A stretch of DNA of 64,000 bases, from contig OY782765.1 of NCBI GenBank assembly GCA_963678275.1, forward strand, positions 6,324,001-6,388,000. Reading direction: 5' to 3'. Origin of the DNA: G963677445 sp963678275 (GTDB lineage Bacteria > Bacteroidota > Ignavibacteria > Ignavibacteriales > Melioribacteraceae). The notes beneath the pieces were generated by a model that was not told the DNA's origin, did no database searches, and saw only the letters and a program-made list of their open reading frames with translations. Shown here in pieces: positions 1 to 7,887 of the stretch. Position 1 is the stretch's first letter, and each line of letters begins with the position of its first letter. The translations under genes and the position numbers were made by a program.

Positions 1-666
1 CTGTTTTTACTCCTTTAGCAAATAGATCGCTTATTTTCAGCAGCGTGAAATTAGAGAAAATAAGAATAAAATATTATTCGCGGCAGGAATAAACAATTTT
101 ATTTTTTCAACCCGGCAAAAATTCTTTTTGGAAAAGGCAGGATAAAAGAGATAAAAACAAATATCAGGAAAATATGCTTCGTATAAGAATAACGAATTGT
201 GAATTGGAAAAATTTTCCGTTAGTTGCTGAATCTGTTAAAACCGAACGGGCCTTTCGAGAGTTTCGCATTTTTTCGGTAGACCAGGCTTTCCAGTTTATC
301 CTCTTGTGGCCTGTCCCTCAGGAGCCTGTCCAACCCCATGTTGTTGTTAACTTAAGAACCGGTTCGCTATCAATCGACGAAGTATCGTTTTTCCCCTGGT
401 CTCCTCCACAGGCCGCCTTCTTCGAAGGCTGCGCGTGGTTATTCGGCTGACATTTAGTATTAATTTAACAGCAGCGCCTCAAAAGGTCGGATAACCTCAA
501 TATCTATCGAATTTTCTGTTGCACAGGTTCATAAATCTGTCCGTTGTATCCATATCAAAGGAGATGTTATGCTAAAGTTAAAAGTTGTTCTTTACCTGTC
601 ACCTCATAAATAAAATAAGTTTTCAAAAAAATTATTAAATTAGGGTATATTTATTAAGGAGGAAAA
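1..666. other. Gene-free left edge of the window
   Basis: I see no convincing gene here. Bases 1-269 show no recognisable structure. Bases 270-545 are the first copy of a ~260-bp element that recurs after the nuclease gene at 2384-2646. Bases 645-666 repeat the leader of that nuclease gene, including its AGGAGG ribosome binding site. An 83-codon open frame (199-450) lies inside the repeat and has no support as a gene. Confidence 0.6.
270..545. repeat. Element R, copy 1 (~260-275 bp)
   Basis: This stretch matches 2384-2646 closely by eye. Shared blocks include GTTAACTTAAGAACCGGTTC, the stem GCCTTC-ttc-GAAGGC, the block around CATTTAGTATTAATTTAAC, and an imperfect hairpin whose arms read GGACAG and CTGTCC. 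Copy 2 directly follows an intact PD-(D/E)XK nuclease gene. Copy 1 is therefore probably what remains beside an older, lost copy of the same cassette. Its function is unknown. Confidence 0.75.
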
Positions 667-762
667 ATGATACAGATTGCCAATCCCATATATGATGTGG
701 TATTCAAATATCTTTTGGATGACAACAAGGAGGTGAAGATAATTATGAATGGTGAATTATGA
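667..762 (+). pseudogene. Truncated copy of the PD-(D/E)XK nuclease gene
   Basis: The first 21 codons are identical in protein sequence to the intact gene at 1510 (MIQIANPIYDVVFKYLLDDN then K), and the AGGAGG ribosome binding site is kept. After codon 21 the copy reads EVK and runs straight into an AT-rich 14-bp tandem repeat, which ends the frame at codon 32. The catalytic core (Asp60, Glu78, Gln80 of the full copy) is missing, so no nuclease can be made. The leader sequence upstream is also duplicated, which points to duplication followed by deletion rather than chance similarity. Confidence 0.8.
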
Positions 763-792
763 ATGGTGAATTATGAATGGTGAATTATGAAT
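741..792. repeat. 14-bp tandem repeat, about 3.7 copies
   Basis: The unit AATTATGAATGGTG is repeated perfectly at 741, 755 and 769, with a partial unit at 783. It begins exactly where the truncated nuclease copy loses similarity to the full gene. Similar AT-rich minisatellites built from TAATGAAT and TAATTAAT words occur at about 6527-6560, 6928-6966, 22708-22765, 56981-57016 and 57329-57354. Confidence 0.9.
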
Positions 793-830
793 TTATGCCT
801 TCATATATCGGGAGAGGGTTTGTAGGGTGA

Positions 831-1440
831 AATTGTCGACTGCCAGGGATTTCTAACTATTATCCTCCTTCGGAGGAGGTGGCTCCAAAGTGCTTTTCTT
901 TGGAGACGGAGGAGGACCACGGTGTACTGCCTCGGGAAAAGAGAAAAAATTGGAGTGGTGTAATTGGTGTTTAACGAAATGAAGCCTTTGGCGTGTTGCT
1001 CAAGGTGGTATCCTCCCCCGTCTTCTGGCAAAAAGCGGCCAGAATCCACCCCCTCCGGCGGGGGACATCTGCAACTCCAGGTTGACAGGCTTTTTGTCCC
1101 CCTCCAGAGGGGGTGGCGACAAAGTGCTTTTCTTTGTCGACGGGGGAGGACTACGGTAGACCATCCCGGGAAAAAACCGAAAAAATTGGAACGGTTACAA
1201 AGATGATTTGCGAAATGAAGCTGTTGGCGTGTTGCGCGAGGTTAGTCCTCCCCCGTCATTGAAGAAAGACGCTTCATTGCCACCCCCTCCGAAGGGGGAC
1301 ATTATCGACTGCCTGGATTTTCCCAATGTCCCCCGCCGGAGGGGGTGGATTCAAAGTGTTCTTCTTTGAAGACGGGGGAGGACTACGGTGGATTATCTTG
1401 GAAAAACAGAAAAAATCGGAGAGTTTCGCATCTTAAATTG
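831..1440. repeat. Tandem ~235-bp palindromic repeat units
   Basis: Two full units start at 1011 and 1246, a period of 235 bp. A partial unit lacking its left part lies at about 831-1010. Each full unit carries nested inverted repeats: outer arms CCTCCCCCGTC and GACGGGGGAGG, inner arms CCACCCCCTCC and GGAGGGGGTGG. A shared tail follows (GGGAAAA...GAAAAAAT, then CGAAATGAAGC and GGCGTGTTGC). A single distant relative of the palindrome lies at 59365-59488. I see no conserved protein; the short open frames here are by-products of the GC-rich arms. Confidence 0.85.
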
Positions 1441-1509
1441 TTATGTTAATAACTACTATCAATTTGCGAAAATTTTATTAAATTAGGGTGTATTTATTAA
1501 GGAGGAAAA

Positions 1510-2376
1510 ATGATACAGATTGCCAATCCTATATATGATGTGGTATTCAAATACCTTTTGGATGACAACAAGGTAGCGAAGATATTCCTCTCGGCAATTC
1601 TTGAAGAAGAAATTATTGAGCTTGAATACCGTCCGAAGGAAGTGAGAACTGAGACGGAAAAATCTACTCTTACAGTTTACCGTATGGATTTTTCGGCAAA
1701 GATAAAAACGGCCGGGGGTGGTCACAGGCTGGTAATAATTGAGATACAAAAAGCAAAATACCATACAGATATAATGCGTTTCAGGAAATACCTGGGAAGC
1801 CAATATGCCGACCCAAATAATATGTATGTTGAAGAAGAAGGTGTAAAATACGCGCTGCCGATAATAAGCATGTATTTCCTGGGGCACAGCCTGAAACATA
1901 CTGAAGCTCCCGTGATAAAAGTAAAAAGGAATTATTATGATATGGCAACGGGAGAGGAGTTAAAGGAAAAAGAAGAATTTATTGAAAGCCTTACTCATGA
2001 CAGTTATGTTATCCAGATACCAAAATTAAAGGAAAAACGAAGAAATGAACTTGAAATGCTTCTGAGTATATTTGACCAGGGTGAATACCGTTCTAATAAT
2101 CACGTGCTTAATATAAGAGAAGAAGATTTTCCTGAAAAGTACCATTCAGTAATAAGGCGGTTACAGCGTGCGATAGCCGAAGCAAAAGTAAGAGACACAA
2201 TGGACCTTGAGGATGAGATACTTGAAGAGCTGGAAGATATGGAGAGAAAAATAGCGAAAAAGGATGAGCTGATTGAAGAAAACAAGAGAACTATTCGGGC
2301 AAATGAGAAAACCATAGAGGAAAAAGATAAGATTATCGAAGAGTTAAAAAGGAGACTGAATGAAGAGAAAATATAA
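1510..2376 (+). CDS. PD-(D/E)XK nuclease family protein (Rpn/PDDEXK_2 type)
   Basis: This 288-residue protein belongs to the Rpn/YhgA-like and PDDEXK_2 families, which are PD-(D/E)XK-fold DNA endonucleases. Some members promote RecA-independent recombination. The N-terminal signature IANPIYDVVFKYLLDD is typical. The likely catalytic residues are Asp60 (VYRMDF) and Glu78-x-Gln80-Lys81 (IIEIQK). Residues about 229-288 are almost all charged and helical, with ELEDMERKIAKKDE and IEEKDKIIEELKRRL, predicting a coiled coil. An AGGAGG ribosome binding site lies 5 nt before the ATG. An eroded copy lies upstream and element R follows 8 nt after the stop, so the gene sits in a duplicated cassette. The substrate and physiological role are unknown; older annotations call such proteins transposases. 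Confidence 0.85.
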   Translation: MIQIANPIYDVVFKYLLDDNKVAKIFLSAILEEEIIELEYRPKEVRTETEKSTLTVYRMDFSAKIKTAGGGHRLVIIEIQKAKYHTDIMRFRKYLGSQYADPNNMYVEEEGVKYALPIISMYFLGHSLKHTEAPVIKVKRNYYDMATGEELKEKEEFIESLTHDSYVIQIPKLKEKRRNELEMLLSIFDQGEYRSNNHVLNIREEDFPEKYHSVIRRLQRAIAEAKVRDTMDLEDEILEELEDMERKIAKKDELIEENKRTIRANEKTIEEKDKIIEELKRRLNEEKI

Positions 2377-2383
2377 AAAAATT

Positions 2384-2646
2384 TTTTCGGTAGACAGGCT
2401 TTCCAGTTTATCCCCCTGGGGCCTGTTCACCTCCATGTATACTGTTGTTAACTTAAGAACCGGTTCAATATCATTCGATGAAGTATCGTTTTTTCCTGGT
2501 CTCCTCCACGGGCCCCCTTCTTCGAAGGCTGCGCGTGGTTATTCGGCTGACATTTAGTATTAATTTAACAACAGCGCCTCAAAAGGTCGGATAACCTCAA
2601 CAACTATCGAATTTTCTGTAGGACAGGTTTATAAATCTGTCCGTTT
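2384..2646. repeat. Element R, copy 2 (~260 bp)
   Basis: This is the second copy of the element at 270-545, starting 8 nt after the nuclease stop codon. The two copies are nearly identical over the last ~150 bp and more divergent in the first 60. A small open frame overlapping the end of the nuclease gene covers it but differs from the frame open in copy 1, so I do not treat it as coding. Confidence 0.75.
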
Positions 2647-2689
2647 TTTTTAGTTTGGGGGCAATGAGAGATTGTCATATCGCGAAAAG

Positions 2690-2712
2690 AGGACAGAATG
2701 CAATTCTGTCCT
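2690..2712. repeat. GGACAG-type short palindrome
   Basis: A perfect inverted repeat with arms AGGACAGAAT and ATTCTGTCCT around a GCA loop. The same family, with variable inner bases, recurs at 50362-50383, throughout 50391-51640 and at 53973-54182. It resembles REP-type extragenic palindromes. The rest of 2647-2922, between element R and the kgd gene, shows nothing else I can name. Confidence 0.75.
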
Positions 2713-2922
2713 ACGAATGGGTATCGAAAAAAAAAGATGATGACTCCGCAAATAACCGGAGCTCTTTACGAATGTTAATTTTTTATGAACCTTCCTAAAT
2801 CCTATATTGTTTCTCAAATGTAACAAAGGCAGGCTATATAAGTTAACCTGTCTTAATAAAACCGAAAATAAAAACAGCCGGAACCATTATCATTCCGGAA
2901 AAAGAGAATAACAGGATTAAAA

Positions 2923-5900
2923 ATGGAAGAGAGTATAACATCAAAATATCACAAAGATTTATTTGATCACTTTGGTTATAATTTCGGATTTGTCGCCGAT
3001 CTTCTTGAAAAATATCTGGAAGATAGTGAAAGTGTAACAGATTACTGGAAAAATTATTTTGATAAACTTACTAAAAACGGTTCGGATAAGATAAAACCGG
3101 CGGCGAGTAAAGCTGTTCAAAAACCGGCCCTTAAGTTTGAAGTATCGGGAGATGATGAACCCGCGGTCATAACAGGAGTGGGGGCGAAGATCATCGAAAA
3201 CATGGATAACTCTCTCACCATGCCAATAGCCACATCACTCAGGGCCGTTTCGATGAAGCTGCTGGAGGAGAACAGGCGGATAATTAACCAGCATCTTATC
3301 AGAACAGGTTTTGGAAAACTTTCATTTACTCATTTTGTAGCTTATGCCATCGTACTGGCGATAAAGGATTATTCCAATGTGAATAATTCATTTGCCGTTA
3401 TTGATGACAAACCTCATATAATCAGGAAAAAACATATCAATCTCGGCATCGCGGTGGATAATACACGCAAGGATGGCATGCGCACCCTGATTGTGCCTAA
3501 TATTAAAAAAGCTGAGACAATGAATTTCAGGCAGTTTTGTGAATCCTATAATACTCTTATTAAAAAAGCGAAATCGGGAAGAATTGAACCTGCCGATTTC
3601 CAGGGGACTACTCTTACCCTTACCAATCCCGGCGGTATAGGAACGGTATCCTCTAATCCGCGATTGATGACAGGGCAGGGAGCGATTATCGCTATCGGCG
3701 CTATTGACTATCCCGCCGAATTTAAAGCGATGCATGAGAGTTCGCTTGCAGCTTTCGGGGTGGGTAAAGTAATGAATATCACCAGCACATATGATCACAG
3801 GATAATCCAGGGAGCAGAATCGGGAGAATTTCTGAAAAGACTGGATGAATTGCTTCTCGGCAATGATGATTTTTACACACGGTTATTTGAAGATTTCGAA
3901 ATACCTCAAAAACCTGTTATGTGGGGGATCGATGTTTCAACAAAGAGAGAGAACTACGTAAAGGACAGGGAGAAAATTGAAAAGCAGGCCAGAATCCTTC
4001 AGATGATAAATATGTACAGGGTCAGGGGCCACCTGCTCGCCGACCTGAACCCTCTTTCCAAAACAGCGCCTTACCATGCCGAGCTTGATCCGGCCAATTA
4101 TGATTTTTCTATCTGGGATTACGACCGCTATTTTATAACCGGTAGTCTGCAGGGAATGGATACCGGAACATTGCGTGAAATTCTGGATACCCTGAGAGCT
4201 ACATATTGCGGTAAAATTGGTGTGGAGTATATGCATATTCAGGAGCAGCAGGAGAAAAGGTGGCTGCAGAGAAATATGGAACCGGTAAGGAACGCTCCTG
4301 TATTTACCGAAGCGCGCAGAAAAAGAATAATGGAAAAACTTATAATCGCTGAAGCGTTCGAACACTTTCTTCATACAAAATTTGTGGGACATAAAAGATT
4401 TTCACTCGAAGGCAACGAGACTATAATTCCGGTGCTTGACACCCTGCTCGGTATGGCCGCTGAAGCTTCTTTTCCGGAAGTATACCTGGGAATGGCTCAC
4501 AGGGGGAGGCTCAATGTGCTTTCCAATATTATCGGTAAAAAGTATGAAAACATTTTTTCAGAATTTGAAGATGAATATGAAACCGATAAACCACAGGGCA
4601 CCGGGGATGTGAAATATCACCTCGGAGCCACCGGAAGTTATGAAACTGAAGGGGGTAAGGAGATTAAAGTTTCGATTGCTCCTAATCCAAGTCACCTTGA
4701 ATGGGTGAATCCTGTTGTGGAAGGGGTGGTAAGGGCAAAACAGACACGCAACGGGGATAAGGAGAGAAATTCGGTTGTCTCTGTTCTTCTTCACGGTGAC
4801 GCCGCTTTTGCCGGACAGGGAGTAGTTGCTGAAACACTGAACCTTTCACAATTGAAAGGATACCGGACCGGAGGAACGGTACATATAATAATTAATAACC
4901 AGATAGGTTTTACTACCACACCGGAAGACGCCCGTTCATCTCCCTACGCGACCGATGTGGCAAAAATGGTTCAGGCTCCGATATTTCATGTAAACGGGGA
5001 TGATCCGGAAGCGGCTGTCTGGATAACGCAGCTCGCTTTTATGTACCGGCAGGAATTTAACAAAGATGTTGTTATTGATATTATCGGATACCGCCGCCAC
5101 GGCCATAATGAAGGGGATGACCCGGTTTATACACAGCCGGTCATGTACAAGGCTATAAAAGCTCATCCTTCTGTCAAGATGATTTATTCCGATTACCTTG
5201 AATCGAAGGGAATACTGACCCGTGATGAAATAGATAAAATGGATAAGACTGTTTATGATACTCTGGAAAAATCACTGAAAAAGTCGAAGAAAAGGACCGC
5301 GAAGTTTGTTCCCGATCGTCCGCTCGCTTATTCTGAAGAACTTTATGAAAAGGCAATGGTGAAAAAAGAAACGGCAGTTTCATTTGAAAAACTCAGTGAA
5401 GTTGTTAAGGGTATAACCTCTTTCCCCGATGATTTTTCACTTAATCCGAAATTGAAAAAACATATCGCGAAACGTAAAGAGCTTCTTACAGGCAACGCTC
5501 ATATTGACTGGGCTTTCGGCGAATCATTAGCTTTTGGAACACTGCTGGAAGAAGGTGTTCCTGTCAGACTTAGCGGGCAGGACAGCGCGAGGGGCACTTT
5601 CAGCCAGAGGCATCTGATCCTTTCAGATATCCATACAGGTCAGGAAGTAATTCCCCACAACTTTATTTCGCAAGATCAGGCTATGCTCGAGCCGCTCGAT
5701 AGTTTTCTTTCCGAAGCCGCGGTGCTGGGATTTGAGTTTGGATACAGCATTGCCGATCCATTGGCGCTGGTATTATGGGAGGCTCAGTTTGGCGATTTTG
5801 CCAACGGCGCGCAGATTATTATCGATAATTTTATTGCCGCTTCAATGGCGAAATGGCAGCTTCCTAATAATATGGTTCTCCTTTTGCCTCACGGACAGGA

Positions 5901-6528
5901 GGGGCAGGGACCGGAACACAGCAGCGCGAGGCTGGAGAGATTCCTTATTCTCTGCGCGGAAGATAATATGTTTGTGTGTAATCCCACCACTCCGGCCCAG
6001 TATTTTCACCTGCTGCGCAGACAGATTCACGGGCGGGTGGAAAAACCATTAATTGTTATGACACCCAAAAGTCTGCTTCGTCTTCCAGCCGCGCGTTCAA
6101 GGATTAATGAATTTACAGATGGCAAATTCTTTGAGATTATTGATGATAGTTTTATTGAAGATAAATCATCAGTTAAAAGGGTGGTTTTAACCAGCGGCAA
6201 AATATATTATGATCTTCAGCGTCACCGGGAGATGAATGATATTAAAGATACGGCGATAATAAGAATTGAACAGTATTATCCCCTTGATGTGAAATATCTT
6301 TCTGATCTTCTGAAAACCTACACTAACAGCAGCAAGTTTTTCTGGGTACAGGAAGAACCGAAAAATATGGGCGCCTGGAGTTTCCTCTTCCCCTATTTTA
6401 TCGATATGATGCCCGCGAGAAAAAGAATCAAATATATCGGGAGGGAAGAATCCCCCAGTCCCTCTTCAGGTTCATATAAAGCGCATGTTAAATCGCAGGA
6501 GGAAATTCTTCGTAATGCGTTTAATTAA
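2923..6528 (+). CDS. kgd: Multifunctional 2-oxoglutarate decarboxylase/dehydrogenase (E2-E1 fusion)
   Basis: This protein of 1201 residues has the layout of actinobacterial Kgd (EC 1.2.4.2/4.1.1.71 plus the 2.3.1.61 domain). A short E1 N-terminal helix region (1-55) and a linker come first. A dihydrolipoyl succinyltransferase catalytic domain follows at about 85-330, with DHRIIQGAESGEF (His292). The rest, from about 340, is a thiamine-diphosphate E1. The ThDP motif GDAAFAGQG is at 625-633, and the E1 signature HGQEGQGPEHSSAR is at 990-1003. No lipoyl domain is present, as in Kgd, so a separate lipoyl carrier and E3 would be needed. Ordinary E. coli-type SucA lacks the E2 domain. It converts 2-oxoglutarate toward succinyl-CoA or succinate semialdehyde. 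A ferredoxin-linked alternative (korAB) lies 5.5 kb downstream. Confidence 0.93.
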   Translation: MEESITSKYHKDLFDHFGYNFGFVADLLEKYLEDSESVTDYWKNYFDKLTKNGSDKIKPAASKAVQKPALKFEVSGDDEPAVITGVGAKIIENMDNSLTMPIATSLRAVSMKLLEENRRIINQHLIRTGFGKLSFTHFVAYAIVLAIKDYSNVNNSFAVIDDKPHIIRKKHINLGIAVDNTRKDGMRTLIVPNIKKAETMNFRQFCESYNTLIKKAKSGRIEPADFQGTTLTLTNPGGIGTVSSNPRLMTGQGAIIAIGAIDYPAEFKAMHESSLAAFGVGKVMNITSTYDHRIIQGAESGEFLKRLDELLLGNDDFYTRLFEDFEIPQKPVMWGIDVSTKRENYVKDREKIEKQARILQMINMYRVRGHLLADLNPLSKTAPYHAELDPANYDFSIWDYDRYFITGSLQGMDTGTLREILDTLRATYCGKIGVEYMHIQEQQEKRWLQRNMEPVRNAPVFTEARRKRIMEKLIIAEAFEHFLHTKFVGHKRFSLEGNETIIPVLDTLLGMAAEASFPEVYLGMAHRGRLNVLSNIIGKKYENIFSEFEDEYETDKPQGTGDVKYHLGATGSYETEGGKEIKVSIAPNPSHLEWVNPVVEGVVRAKQTRNGDKERNSVVSVLLHGDAAFAGQGVVAETLNLSQLKGYRTGGTVHIIINNQIGFTTTPEDARSSPYATDVAKMVQAPIFHVNGDDPEAAVWITQLAFMYRQEFNKDVVIDIIGYRRHGHNEGDDPVYTQPVMYKAIKAHPSVKMIYSDYLESKGILTRDEIDKMDKTVYDTLEKSLKKSKKRTAKFVPDRPLAYSEELYEKAMVKKETAVSFEKLSEVVKGITSFPDDFSLNPKLKKHIAKRKELLTGNAHIDWAFGESLAFGTLLEEGVPVRLSGQDSARGTFSQRHLILSDIHTGQEVIPHNFISQDQAMLEPLDSFLSEAAVLGFEFGYSIADPLALVLWEAQFGDFANGAQIIIDNFIAASMAKWQLPNNMVLLLPHGQEGQGPEHSSARLERFLILCAEDNMFVCNPTTPAQYFHLLRRQIHGRVEKPLIVMTPKSLLRLPAARSRINEFTDGKFFEIIDDSFIEDKSSVKRVVLTSGKIYYDLQRHREMNDIKDTAIIRIEQYYPLDVKYLSDLLKTYTNSSKFFWVQEEPKNMGAWSFLFPYFIDMMPARKRIKYIGREESPSPSSGSYKAHVKSQEEILRNAFN

Positions 6529-6560
6529 TGAATAATGAATAATTAATAATGAATAATTAT
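6527..6560. repeat. AT-rich TAATGAAT minisatellite
   Basis: Repeats of TAATGAATAAT and TAATTAATAATGAATAAT run from the kgd stop codon into the 3' end of the four-helix-bundle gene. A matching AT-rich block (TACATTATACATTATTAATTATTAATT) lies on the other side of that gene at 6928-6966. Confidence 0.7.
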
Positions 6561-6910
6561 GTTTTTGATTTTGAAGTGTTGATTATGCTTGTGAGTAATT
6601 TTAGTAATTCATCCAATTTGGAATTGATTATTTTGAAATTGTCAGGGTTGATATAATCTGTTTCTTTTAATAATTCCAGCCAATATTTTGTTTCATTCGC
6701 TTCTTTAAGAGAAATTGACAACTTGTGAATGAAGTCGGCTTTTGATTCCGCATATTCAGATTCACGAATTAAAGCGCCGATCGCAGTGCCGGATTTTAGA
6801 ATCTGTTTAGAAATGATATACTCCTTTTGTGATTCAACCATTTGCCTGCATAACCTGACAATAATCACGGCAAATTCAAATGATTTTTCCTTGACGACAT
6901 TTCTTTTCAT
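6557..6910 (-). CDS. Four-helix-bundle protein (23S rRNA intervening-sequence type)
   Basis: This 117-residue protein matches the four-helix-bundle family first found in 23S rRNA intervening sequences. Typical features are the N-terminal KSFEFAVIIVRLC helix, the QILKSGTAIGALIRES segment, the ESKADFIHKLSISLKEANET helix and the YWLELL motif. Family members are small pentameric or dimeric helical proteins of unknown biochemical role. The gene lies convergent to kgd and is bounded on both sides by AT-rich minisatellites, as if it were a small inserted cassette. It is free-standing here: there is no rRNA gene in the window. Confidence 0.85.
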   Translation of the reverse strand: MKRNVVKEKSFEFAVIIVRLCRQMVESQKEYIISKQILKSGTAIGALIRESEYAESKADFIHKLSISLKEANETKYWLELLKETDYINPDNFKIINSKLDELLKLLTSIINTSKSKT

Positions 6911-6947
6911 TTAGAGACCGTTGTCGTTAATTATACATTATACATTA

Positions 6948-7751
6948 TTAATTATTAATTATTAATTGTTTAAAGTAATCAAGATGATGAGGTAAGGATG
7001 CGCGCCAGTAATCGTGGGAATGTTTTCCGGGGCGGGCTGTGAACTGGGCTTTTATTTTCAGTTCGCGGCATTTTTGGAAGAAGGCGTGGTTTACATCGAA
7101 AGCGAAATCTTCGGTTCCGCAATCGAAAAAGATAGTTTTATCAAATCCCTCAAGATTTTCAAGCAAATAAATCGCCGAATTATTCTTCCAGTTCTCAGGA
7201 TATTCCGAATATTCACCGAGTCCGGCCTTTAAAGCCCATCTGTCGGTAAATTTTGTGATGTCGAGAATTCCGCTTGTGCTTCCCGCGCTGAGGAAATAAG
7301 AGGGATTTTTCAGGAAGAGGGTAACCGCGCCGTGACCACCCATACTGAGTCCGGTAATAAAACGGAACTGAGGATTGATATTATACTTTGAATCAATTTC
7401 GGGAGCCAGATCGTTCCAGAAAAATTTTTCAAATTGTATTTCAGGTCTGAAGGGATTATCAAAATACCAGCCGTCATAAAAACCATCGGGGCAAACCAGA
7501 ATCATATTATAAAAATCGGCATATTCCTGAAGGGGGGAATTTTTGGGCCATTGTTTATAACTGCCAGCCCAGCCGTGAAGAAGATAAACAACCGGGAGAG
7601 GATCATTATCTGAAGAATATCCTTCAGGAGTGAAGACCAGAACGGTATCTACCGCCGGCAGATAGTCAGCTTTAAAAAATAGTGTATCCTGGGAAAAAAG
7701 TTTTAGGGAAAGAATTAAAGTCAGAAGCAGTGTAAATGTAAGTTTTTTCAT
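6948..7751 (-). CDS. Secreted esterase, esterase D/PHB depolymerase-like fold (PF00756)
   Basis: A 267-residue alpha/beta hydrolase with an N-terminal signal peptide (hydrophobic run TFTLLLTLILSLKLFSQ), so it should act in the periplasm or outside the cell. The oxyanion-hole region PVVYLLHGWAGS and nucleophile elbow GLSMGGHG (Ser136) are clear. The probable acid is Asp215 (CGTEDF) and the probable base is His246 (HSHDYWR). The family includes S-formylglutathione hydrolase, feruloyl and xylan esterases and siderophore esterases; the natural substrate cannot be told from sequence. Signal peptide and lack of neighbouring formaldehyde genes argue against S-formylglutathione hydrolase. It is transcribed away from nadE. 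Confidence 0.85.
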   Translation of the reverse strand: MKKLTFTLLLTLILSLKLFSQDTLFFKADYLPAVDTVLVFTPEGYSSDNDPLPVVYLLHGWAGSYKQWPKNSPLQEYADFYNMILVCPDGFYDGWYFDNPFRPEIQFEKFFWNDLAPEIDSKYNINPQFRFITGLSMGGHGAVTLFLKNPSYFLSAGSTSGILDITKFTDRWALKAGLGEYSEYPENWKNNSAIYLLENLEGFDKTIFFDCGTEDFAFDVNHAFFQKCRELKIKAQFTARPGKHSHDYWRASLPHHLDYFKQLIINN

Positions 7752-7887
7752 AAGGTTAACCAGATTGTTTCAATAATATTTTAGACTATAAAGTTTATTT
7801 TAGTAAAAGAATCCTATATTCAGCCATTGCAATAAAAAAATGACTTGACTATTTTTCAAAATTAAAAAAATAATGGTGTAGAAGAAA

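Noticed and set aside
199..450. 83-codon open frame on the + strand
   Set aside because: It lies inside repeated element R and has no ribosome binding site. The second copy of R keeps a different open frame with shifted ends, so the similarity is at DNA level.
801..1206. Short open frames on both strands across the CCTCCCCC palindromes
   Set aside because: They are produced by GC-rich arms, have no ribosome binding sites, and are interrupted in neighbouring units of the same repeat.
7845..7874. TTGACT...AATAAT as a nadE promoter
   Set aside because: The spacing of 18 is acceptable, but the stretch is very AT-rich, the leader would be only a few nucleotides, and Bacteroidota-type promoters differ. 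Not strong enough to call.
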